From CAWEFA01 sp963851385 (GTDB lineage: Bacteria; Bacteroidota; Bacteroidia; Bacteroidales; DTGW01): a stretch of 64,000 nt of DNA. Location of the stretch: contig CAWKPE010000014.1 in the NCBI GenBank assembly GCA_963851385.1, positions 62,001 to 126,000 of the forward strand, read 5' to 3'. The stretch's first letter is position 1. Each line of letters starts with the position of its first letter. The notes beneath the pieces are model-generated. The model was not told where the DNA came from. It saw only the letters and a list, made by a program, of their open reading frames with translations, and did not search any database. Shown one piece after another: positions 16,784 to 24,023 of the stretch. The translations under genes and the position numbers were made by a program.

Positions 16784-17515
16784 TTACCATTTCCTGCTTT
16801 GTAAAACGGTACGGGTTAGTAAAAGGAATATTGCGGCTACACCTGCGAAATATATAATATCGCTGGAATCAAGGACTCCACGACTAATAGATTTATAATG
16901 TTCATTTATTCCTAGAGATGAAATAAATACTTCATGTAACGAAAATATTGGTAAAGTAGCTAACAGGTCGAATCCTATATAAAGTAATAATGAAATTACA
17001 GCTGACAAAATAAATGCAATAATCTGGTTATCGGTTATTGAAGATGAAAAGATTCCCACTGCTGCATAAATAGCGGACAGGAAAAACAACCCGATATATG
17101 AACCCCAAGTGCCTCCTGTATCGATATTTCCTATTGGATTACCTAAATGATATACGGAATAAAAAAAGATTAGTGAAGGTATAATTGAAATTAGTACCAA
17201 TAAAACAGCTGCAAAATATTTTGCAAGAATTATTTGCATCTCGGTTAATGGGCGGGTTATTAGTAATTCCAACGTACCCATGCGTTTTTCTTCAGAAATC
17301 ATACGCATGGTTACAGCCGAAACCAGGAAAAGAAATACCCAGGGAGAAATTTCAAAAAACGCTTCAAGCGTTGCATAACCATTATCCATTATATTAAACG
17401 AACCTGGGAATATCCATAAGAATAAACTATTTACCAACATGAAAACTATCATTACTAGATATCCCGTGAAAGTACTGAAAAAATTCAAAACTTCCTTTTT
17501 GAATAAGCTAAACAT
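16784..17515 (-). CDS. gldF: GldF-like ABC transporter permease (gliding motility/T9SS-associated)
   Basis: A 243-aa integral membrane protein with about six membrane segments, of the ABC-2 type. The sequence around MRMISEEKRMGTLELLITRPLTEMQIILAKY is the conserved cytoplasmic loop of GldF-type permeases. In gliding Bacteroidota GldF works with GldG and ATPase GldA; many non-gliding relatives keep the genes. Here the next gene downstream is folD and no gldG follows, which breaks the usual gldFG pair. Several T9SS cargo proteins in this window support a working T9SS somewhere in the genome. Confidence 0.82.
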   Translation of the reverse strand: MFSLFKKEVLNFFSTFTGYLVMIVFMLVNSLFLWIFPGSFNIMDNGYATLEAFFEISPWVFLFLVSAVTMRMISEEKRMGTLELLITRPLTEMQIILAKYFAAVLLVLISIIPSLIFFYSVYHLGNPIGNIDTGGTWGSYIGLFFLSAIYAAVGIFSSSITDNQIIAFILSAVISLLLYIGFDLLATLPIFSLHEVFISSLGINEHYKSISRGVLDSSDIIYFAGVAAIFLLLTRTVLQSRKW

Positions 17516-17878
17516 ACCTTGTTATTATATTGACCGCAAAGATAATTATTTGGAATAAGAATAAAGAATAAAGATACAAGAACCAATATTGATGAATCAA
17601 GATTCAAGAAGCGGATTGCATGAGCAAAACCTCCAGGAGGTTAAGTGCAAAAGCTAAAAGTAATAACTATTATATAAAACCGCCAGGAGGTAAGTTCCGT
17701 GACACAACAGAAATCTGAAATCCTCCCATAAATTTGTGGTCAGGTTAAAAACTTTTTTGATAAATGATCCGTATTATGATTTGGAAATACAATTTTTAAA
17801 TTGTCAAATACTTAAGAGATTTTTTAATTTTAACGATTACTATTATTTATATTAGCATCAAATTTAAATTTGAAAACT
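17516..17878. other. Intergenic region with two CC(T/G)CCAGGAGG repeats
   Basis: The 363 bp between divergent gldF and the DUF362 gene contain no reading frame of note. Two similar short palindromic words, aaaacctccaggagg (17626-17640) and aaaaccgccaggagg (17676-17690), lie 50 bp apart in the same orientation. They resemble REP-type words more than ribosome sites because no start codon follows. The rest is AT-rich and should hold two promoters. Confidence 0.45.
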
Positions 17879-19765
17879 ATGAAGTACTTTAAAAACATAA
17901 AAATTCAAAAGTTGATATTGCCATTCTTGGGATTGGCATCTTTAATCTGGTTTTTAATCAGGGTGATTCCCAAGCCTAGCAGGGCATCATATCCGTGCAT
18001 GAAGGCAGCGGCACCATTAGCGTCAACATTTGTTTTGTATATAATTGGGTTATTGTCATCGACATTTATATATACCAAAGCAAAGATTTACCTCAGGCAA
18101 TCAAAGTATATTTTGTTTTCAGTCGCATTATTAATAAGTCTGGTTGTTGGGTATATTTCTTTTTTCAATACTTATAGTGCAAGTGCCTCTTATATACTTG
18201 TAGAATCCACTCCAGATGGCCCTAATCATCCGATGGGTACTGGTGTTGGTGTATGTCCAGGACGTGTAGCATGGATTTATAATCCGGATGCAACAGATGA
18301 AAATTGCACGAATACCGGAACTATTGATGGAACTGGTACTGTAGATGATTACTGGTTTATGAAACAAAATACTAACCAGACCGTTGTGAGCACAATGTTC
18401 TCTGACGCATTGAAAAAACTTACAAATACAAGTTCTGATGCAGTAGCCTGGGATTCAATTTTTCACTACTATAACAGAACCCATGGAAGAGGTGATGTAG
18501 GTTATACTGCCGGTGAAAAAATAGTAATAAAAGTAAATTTTAATGGTGGTCCAGATGGCCCAAACATTAACACTTCGCCGCAAATAAGCTATGCCTTGCT
18601 AAACCAGTTGATCAATACGGCAAAAGTTGCGCAGGCAGATATAGGCATTGGCGATCCGCATTCCGGTACCCCGAATGCAAATTATACCAAATGCCATACG
18701 GCATTCCCAAATGTAAACTATTGGAGTTCGCTTGATACCTCTACTACCGAGCCATTGAAAACAAGTGATGGTCAACTTACAATTCATCTTCCGCAGGTGT
18801 ACATTGATGCAACTTATATGATTAACATGCCGGTATTAAAGAAGCATCACAGGGCAGGAATATCATTATGCAGTAAAAATCATAATGGTTCGGTTTGCCC
18901 TGCTTTAGGCTCCGCTTTTCCGGTACATTACAGTCTCCCATGTCCTAATGCAGATGGTGTAATGAATAGCAGTTATCGTTCATACAGGATTTTTGTGGAT
19001 TACATGGGCCACAAAGATTTGGGAGGAAAAACAATTCTGTATATTATAGATGGTATTTGGAGTTCGATCAATTATTCTCATCCCCCCATAAAATGGAGAA
19101 TGACTCCATTTAATAATGACTATCCCAATTCAATTTTTATGTCCCAGGATCCGGTAGCCATTGAATCTGTTGGTTTTGATTTTTTGTTTAAAGAATTCGA
19201 TATAGATAATCCTACTGAAGGTGGAACACCGACCGCTGAACATGGACCATTCCCGCATTTTGCCGGGACCGATGATTTTCTTCACCAGGCTGCTGACCCT
19301 GCAAATTGGCCGGTTGGCTTATCTTATAATCCCAACGGAGATGGTATAGCATTAAAAAGTATGGGAACCCATGAGCATTGGAACAACGCGATTGACAAAA
19401 AGTATTCCAGGAATTTAGGTTTGAATGTAGGAATAGAGTTGGCGTCAAATGTCACTTTAGGTATAAACGACAAAAAAATTAATAAATCATTATTTCAGAA
19501 TTCACCTAATCCGTTCAATTCGTTCACTAATATTCAGTATGAGTTAAATACAGCATCAGATGTTAACCTGACTATTTATGATATTAACGGCAGGGAAATA
19601 AAAACATTGGTAAATGAAAACCAAAATGCAGGTTTGCACAAAGTGCAATGGGATGGATTAAATTCGAAAAGATTATCAGTACCTGCAGGAGTTTATATTG
19701 GAAAGATACTTGTGCGTTATGATAATGATTTACAATACCAGGTATTAAAGCTGGTTAGAAACTAA
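17879..19765 (+). CDS. DUF362 family protein with T9SS type A sorting domain
   Basis: About 628 aa from the ATG at 17879 (a TTG at 17870 would add three residues). The N-terminus has two or three membrane segments (near residues 10-27, 45-65 and 78-100), unlike a plain signal peptide. The central part is a DUF362-type domain (GRGDVGYTAGEKIVIKVNFN; DATYMINMPVLKKHH), a family related to iron-sulfur-associated proteins whose reaction is not known. The final 85 residues form a T9SS sorting domain (FQNSPNPFNSFTNIQYEL through PAGVYIGKILV), which directs export to the cell surface. A lipoprotein gene follows after 14 bp. Confidence 0.85.
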   Translation: MKYFKNIKIQKLILPFLGLASLIWFLIRVIPKPSRASYPCMKAAAPLASTFVLYIIGLLSSTFIYTKAKIYLRQSKYILFSVALLISLVVGYISFFNTYSASASYILVESTPDGPNHPMGTGVGVCPGRVAWIYNPDATDENCTNTGTIDGTGTVDDYWFMKQNTNQTVVSTMFSDALKKLTNTSSDAVAWDSIFHYYNRTHGRGDVGYTAGEKIVIKVNFNGGPDGPNINTSPQISYALLNQLINTAKVAQADIGIGDPHSGTPNANYTKCHTAFPNVNYWSSLDTSTTEPLKTSDGQLTIHLPQVYIDATYMINMPVLKKHHRAGISLCSKNHNGSVCPALGSAFPVHYSLPCPNADGVMNSSYRSYRIFVDYMGHKDLGGKTILYIIDGIWSSINYSHPPIKWRMTPFNNDYPNSIFMSQDPVAIESVGFDFLFKEFDIDNPTEGGTPTAEHGPFPHFAGTDDFLHQAADPANWPVGLSYNPNGDGIALKSMGTHEHWNNAIDKKYSRNLGLNVGIELASNVTLGINDKKINKSLFQNSPNPFNSFTNIQYELNTASDVNLTIYDINGREIKTLVNENQNAGLHKVQWDGLNSKRLSVPAGVYIGKILVRYDNDLQYQVLKLVRN

Positions 19766-19779
19766 AATATTTGTAAAAA

Positions 19780-20460
19780 TTGAAAAGAATAATATATTTT
19801 GCTGCTTGCTTTATTTTTTTAATCGCATCATTTATAATTGGATGCAAGGATAAAGATGAGCTGGAACCAACCAAAGGCTATTTGCATTTGACAGTATTAA
19901 GTCAGGCAAATAATAATCCTGTTGCTAATGCTAAAGTGATTTTAAACGACAATTTATATGGCCAGACTGATGAAACAGGAAAGTATGCGAACGACTCAAT
20001 GAGTACTGGAAATTATATTTTGACCTGTACAGCAATTAATTTCCTTGACACTTCTTTGACAATAACTATCAGAGGTGGTCAAATTACACAAGTCAATTTA
20101 GCTATGATAGCAGATACTTTTGGAAAAGTCTTTGGAGAATTTCAGGACCTGATACTGTTCAATCAAAACGCCGTTGATAATCCAAAATTAAAAACATGGG
20201 ACGAAGAACAGGTTTATGACGGAGTTACAGGAGCAACTATAGATAAATTTGGGTTTCATCATGATGTACCTGAAAGGAAGGTGATTTCAGATGACACTAT
20301 TTTAACCGTTTCCGATGGCTATGGCCAGTATTATTTTAAAATACAGTCTGGCACCTATTTATTAACTGGGTCCTGCGATGGATACGCTGATACTTCGAGA
20401 GAAATAAAGGTATTGCCAGGTTCAAGCAATTATGTCAATTTTTTTCTCAGGAAGAAGTAA
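19780..20460 (+). CDS. Lipoprotein with carboxypeptidase-regulatory-like domain
   Basis: A 226-aa lipoprotein starting at a TTG 14 bp after the DUF362 gene, so probably in the same operon. The lipobox is IIGCKD. Residues 35-105 form a transthyretin-like fold of the CarboxypepD_reg type (YLHLTVLSQANNNPVANAKVILN ... YGQTDETGKY). A second similar module may occupy the C-terminal part (TVSDGYGQYYFKIQSGTYLLTGSCDGYADTSREIKV). These modules usually mediate binding or assembly rather than catalysis. Confidence 0.75.
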   Translation: MKRIIYFAACFIFLIASFIIGCKDKDELEPTKGYLHLTVLSQANNNPVANAKVILNDNLYGQTDETGKYANDSMSTGNYILTCTAINFLDTSLTITIRGGQITQVNLAMIADTFGKVFGEFQDLILFNQNAVDNPKLKTWDEEQVYDGVTGATIDKFGFHHDVPERKVISDDTILTVSDGYGQYYFKIQSGTYLLTGSCDGYADTSREIKVLPGSSNYVNFFLRKK

Positions 20461-20843
20461 GTTAAACCTGACAGGTTTCCAAAACCTGTCAGGTTTGATA
20501 AATAAAAACAATTCCAACGAACTTTTAAGAATTTGTCAACAATCGTTAAAATACTTTAAAATTTATTTGGAAAATTCAATTCAATTTTAAATTTTTGCTA
20601 TCGTTAAATTTATTCCTATAATTAATAACATTTCCCGGGATATTCATTTTTTATTATTATAAGTATTGACATTCTCCAGATAACACGTTAATACTGGCTT
20701 TTTAAAATATTTTTTTAAAAAAGTAAAAATATTTTGGGAACATTTTGAAAAAATTGAATCTTATATATAGAAGAAAAAATGAATTGAATAAAAAATAAGC
20801 TGGAAATGATCAAAATATTATAAATTAACTAAATCAAAAAATT
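20461..20843. other. Intergenic region with one REP pair
   Basis: 383 bp of AT-rich DNA without a reading frame. Its only structured part is the REP pair at 20463-20498 just after the lipoprotein stop, well placed to act as terminator. The rest presumably contains the promoter of the gene interrupted by the IS110 element. Confidence 0.5.
20463..20498. repeat. REP pair (AAACCTGACAGGTTT / AAACCTGTCAGGTTT)
   Basis: Two 15-bp palindrome-like units in inverted arrangement around a short spacer form a strong hairpin directly after a stop codon. The same unit occurs at 23996, 31341-31374, three times within the RAYT gene (31622-31684) and at 32048-32082. The RAYT gene at 31415 is the likely mobiliser. 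Confidence 0.85.
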
Positions 20844-20921
20844 ATGAATAAGTACATTTTACTTTATGTTCTGTTAACGATTTCAATAGTTACTAGTGCA
20901 CAAACATGGACCCCTATTCTT
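20844..20921 (+). pseudogene. N-terminal fragment (signal peptide) of surface protein split by IS110
   Basis: From ATG 20844 the frame encodes a signal peptide (MNKYILLYVLLTISIVTSAQ) and then TWTPIL before entering the IS element, where it stops within three codons. Joining CTT at 20919-20921 directly to ACG at 22239 keeps the frame and continues as TGLLYANPTTTKIGIGT into the downstream open frame. The complete gene would have 606 codons. The interrupted gene is therefore silent or yields only a leader peptide unless the element excises precisely. Confidence 0.85.
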
Positions 20922-20926
20922 ATGAT

Positions 20927-21934
20927 TTAAGCAAGAGCATTCAGATAATTTTTTTGATACATCTGGTTATTTCTTATCACTGCAAACATACGATAGATCA
21001 ATTTTGCCCTTACTGCATTAAGTACAGACATTTTATTCTTTCCCTCAGATACTTTGCGAAGATAATATTCGTGCAAATCCCCTTCCATTCTTGTAGCAGC
21101 AATTAATGCTCCCATGTGTAATAGCGCTTTAATACTTTTATCTGCTCGATTAGATATCTTATTTCTAGACCTTTGACTACTGCCCGAAGTATATGAAAAT
21201 GGAGCAACACCAGCATGGCAACAAAATTTTCTTGGATCTTTAAAATCTTTAAAAGCATTGGTTTCTACAATCATCTTTACAGCTGTACGTTCTCCTATTC
21301 CTTCAACCGAACAAAGCAATTTATGCTGGTTAGAAAGGGTCTCATCTTTATCAATTGTCTTTTGTATATCTTTCTCGATTTGAGTTATAGCCTCATTCAA
21401 TTCATCAATAAGACCATTTAAGCGTTTAGATTTTTTCTTATAGTCTTCTTTATCCATAAAACGTTTTTGATCTGTCAATTGACCTTGGTATTTCCCTTTA
21501 TCTGTAATATACATGTCTCGTTCGCTAATTAATTGTTTAAGCGTATTAAGGCTTTTATCTGGCATCAAAAATAACTTCGCTTCATCCTGGAAACGTAATG
21601 CATACATGGCAATTTTACGGGCATCTAACTTATCGTTTTTCCCTCGTTGGATTCCTGAACGATACTTGATTTGTGCCGGATTCTCTAACCATAAATTTAG
21701 CCTTAATTCATTGCAAGCACAACACAATGGATATGTATATTGCCCTGTGTATTCTGCACAAACCAATAAATCAGACATTCCTATGACATTTTCTTTTAAA
21801 ACTCTTTTTAAATAGGTTTTAATTAACAAGGATTGGTTTCCTACAACGGTTTCTTCTTTTACTTCTGTCTGGCTCATTAAGCAAGCGTCTAACTTTTCCT
21901 TACTTACATCGATGCCAATTAAAAATTTCTTCAT
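20927..21934 (-). CDS. IS110-family transposase (DEDD/Tnp_20 recombinase)
   Basis: About 335 aa from the ATG at 21934 (MKKFLIGIDVSKEKLD); an in-frame TTG at 21958 is less likely. The N-terminal RuvC-like DEDD domain has D in GIDVSK, E in CAEYTG and the D-x-x-D pair in KNDKLDARK. The C-terminal Tnp_20 domain has the SVEGIGERTA helix-hairpin and GVAPFSYTSGSSQRSRNKIS, where a Ser in the TSGSS region is the expected nucleophile. Biochemically characterised relatives recombine circular donor and target DNA as a tetramer guided by a bridge RNA. The reading frame is intact, so the element may be active. Confidence 0.95.
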   Translation of the reverse strand: MKKFLIGIDVSKEKLDACLMSQTEVKEETVVGNQSLLIKTYLKRVLKENVIGMSDLLVCAEYTGQYTYPLCCACNELRLNLWLENPAQIKYRSGIQRGKNDKLDARKIAMYALRFQDEAKLFLMPDKSLNTLKQLISERDMYITDKGKYQGQLTDQKRFMDKEDYKKKSKRLNGLIDELNEAITQIEKDIQKTIDKDETLSNQHKLLCSVEGIGERTAVKMIVETNAFKDFKDPRKFCCHAGVAPFSYTSGSSQRSRNKISNRADKSIKALLHMGALIAATRMEGDLHEYYLRKVSEGKNKMSVLNAVRAKLIYRMFAVIRNNQMYQKNYLNALA

Positions 21935-21964
21935 AATTTTGATATTAGGGAAAAACAAAAAGAA

Positions 21965-22105
21965 GGGAACTTGAAATAATCCTAATAACCTTAATAATTA
22001 TGGTTTATATTCTTATACAGGTCTTTATTTCAAGAAAAGCCAAACAGTCTAAATAGGAGCATAAGCAAAAAGCTTTTACGGAGCTATAGTTCATTGTTTG
22101 GTTCC
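21965..22105 (-). ncRNA. Candidate bridge RNA of the IS110 element (target loop then donor loop)
   Basis: Read on the transposase strand, the region forms stem 1 (22095-22101 with 22040-22046) and then a perfect 10-bp stem 2 (22025-22034 with 21970-21979). Loop 1 holds AUAGCUCCGUAA (22087-22076), which matches the left flank ACAGCCCCGTAA at all 12 positions when C-to-U changes are allowed as G-U pairs, and CUCCUAUUU (22059-22051), which pairs with the right flank. They are separated by a small AAGC/GCTT hairpin. Loop 2 holds UAAACCAUAA (22007-21998), 9 of 10 with the element's right end, and UUAAGGUU (21994-21987), pairing with its left end. The order left guide, right guide, target loop, donor loop agrees with published IS110 bridge RNAs. 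Exact RNA ends are not determined. Confidence 0.75.
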
Positions 22106-22165
22106 TTTCTTTTTAATTTTTCATGTTAACTTCTTTCAAAATTATCTTTGTTTTTTCTCTTTTCA

Positions 22166-22236
22166 AATCTAAGATTCAAATCTAAGGTCTAAGATTCAAA
22201 TCTAAGGTCTAAGGTCTAAGATTCAAATCTAAGGTC
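22166..22236. repeat. Subterminal word repeat in the IS110 left end
   Basis: TCTAAG, ATTCAAA and GTCTAAG words alternate through about 70 bp directly at the left end. On the transposase strand every unit contains TTAGATTTG, which fits the Bacteroidota -7 promoter pattern TAnnTTTG. After circle formation the right-end TTGCTTAAATC would lie about 17 bp upstream of the first such box. This is a plausible but unproven promoter for the bridge RNA or transposase. Confidence 0.45.
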
Positions 22237-22238
22237 TT

Positions 22239-23981
22239 ACGGGGCTGTTATATGCAAATCCAACAACCACTAAAATTGGAATAGGTACTGCTAATCCAAT
22301 AAGTTTGCTTTCAATGGGTAATAATACTGATATTACTAATAGAATTGCCCTTAGTGAAAATACAACAACCACTCCTGGACAATATTTTTATGGAATTGGA
22401 ATGGCTAATCCAGTTTCCGGTATTTATGGACTTGGACTTTACGGTGGCACTAATACATCTTTACCTACTAATACAAATATGCATATGTTCATACAAAATA
22501 ATGGCAATGTGGGAATAGGTACGTATTCACCGGGAGACAAGTTAACCGTTAACGGCAATGTAACTGCTTCTTCAGGTGTTTTATCGGTGAACACTTCTGG
22601 ATTGGATGGCTCTACTTACCAACGATTTATTATTTGTGCATATTCTGCAAACGGCAATTGCTTTGATTTAGCAAAAGACGCAAATAATAATAAACTCCCA
22701 TTATTATTTAAATGGAGGGGTGATGCTTATAACCAGCCAGCTATGTGTTTAATGGGCAATGGTTATGTTGGGATAGGAACATCGACTCCCGCCCAAACAC
22801 TTGATGTCAATGGGAATATTAGAACAAGTGGCACAATTTTAGCTGCAACAAATATCGGAATTGGAACAAGTACTCCTTTAAACAACCTGCATATAAATAA
22901 ATTTGTAGATTTAAATACAACTACTACATCAACAATTAGATTGCAATCATTTTCACCTTATATGGCATCTCATTATACACATTTTTTAATAGTAGGGCAA
23001 TACGACAATGCAAAATATAGCAAATTAAGTTTTTATGGTGCTAACACATCGGTTTCTACAACAGATCCTATAAATCTCAATAATCCCATAATGGAATTAT
23101 ATGAAAATGGTGTAGATATTGATAGAGTTTTAACCGTAGCTGGAATAAGTTCTTCTGCAGCAATAACTAGTTTAACTGGTAATTATTATTCTGGTAGTTC
23201 CAATCTTACTTTAGCTGCTGGCGGTACAGCACGTGTAACCATATTAAGTTCGAATGGTAATGTTGGTATAGGAACAACGTCACCTCAGTCTCAACTTCAT
23301 ATATACGGTAGCGGTGAATTATTAAGATTACAGTCTTCAACAACTAACGGATGGAATTATTTAACATTTGCAGATTCAAATAATGATGATATGTGTGATG
23401 TGGGTTATAGTTCAGCAATAGACGAAAATACCTTTTTTATTTCAAATACTTCAAGAATGTGCTTTACAAACACGAATGCTTCTATTACGCTTAACACTGA
23501 TGGTAATGTTGGAATTAATGTTCACGTTCCTAAGAATACATTGGATATTAATGGTGGTATTGTTATTGGACATACTTATGCAGGTTATATTACTGCTCCA
23601 ACTGATGGACTTTTAGTCAAAGGTAATGTAGGTATTGGCACAACCAATCCAACTGAAATGCTTACAGTAAATGGTAAAATTCTATCCGAAGGCGTAAGAA
23701 TAGTAGGCGATGTTCCAGGTTCCGACTTTGTGTTTGAAAAAAATTACAAATTGATGAAACTCTCTGACGTGGAAAAATTTGTAAATGAAAACAAAAGGCT
23801 GCCTGAATTGCCTTCAGCCAAAGAATTTAAAGAGAACGGCTATAGTGTAGGAACTATGGATGATGTATTGCTTCGTAAAGTTGAAGAACTTACTTTATAT
23901 CTCATAGAACAGGAAAAGCTGCTAAAATTCCAGGCGGAAAAAATAAAAACATTGGAAGATGCTATAAAGGAGAAGAAATAA
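22239..23981 (+). pseudogene. C-terminal part of surface protein with GIGT repeats, split by IS110
   Basis: 580 residues continue the frame of the fragment at 20844; the first possible start inside this part is a TTG at 22305. The protein is built of tail-fibre-like repeats with NVGIGTxxP followed by LDVNGNI or LTVNGKI (at least five copies), as in Bacteroidota phage-tail/adhesin-like surface proteins. The C-terminus (KLMKLSDVEKFVNENKRLPELPS ... VEELTLYLIEQEKLLKFQ) is the conserved capping region ending in a coiled coil. It is 42 bp upstream of the RHS gene. Function is probably structural or adhesive. No T9SS sorting domain is seen. Confidence 0.8.
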
Positions 23982-23995
23982 TATTAGTATTTACC

Positions 23996-24010
23996 AAACC
24001 TGACAGGTTT
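23996..24010. repeat. Single REP unit
   Basis: One isolated AAACCTGACAGGTTT unit lies in the 42-bp gap between the GIGT-repeat gene and the RHS gene. It belongs to the same family as the pair at 20463. Confidence 0.75.
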
Positions 24011-24023
24011 AAAATCACTACAA

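Larger units (their letters stand above)
20922..22238 (-). mobile_element. IS110-family insertion sequence (IS110 group), 1317 bp
   Basis: The ends are set by the interrupted gene: cutting out 1317 bp restores one frame. TCTTA is present at both ends (20918-20922 and 22235-22239), so the true boundary is ambiguous within 5 bp. There are no terminal inverted repeats, as usual for IS110. The transposase gene almost reaches the right (3') end, leaving 5 bp, while about 300 bp of noncoding DNA precede it. That asymmetry is the one known for the IS110 group, whose bridge RNA is encoded 5' of the transposase, rather than the IS1111 group. The outer 70 bp of the left end are a repeat of TCTAAG and ATTCAAA words. 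Confidence 0.9.

Noticed and set aside
17626..17690. AGGAGG words as ribosome-binding sites of missed small genes
   Set aside because: No start codon and open frame follow at a usable distance; the words are parts of small palindromes.
20918..20922. TCTTA as a classical target-site duplication
   Set aside because: IS110 elements do not make duplications by staggered cuts; shared core sequence explains the two copies equally well.
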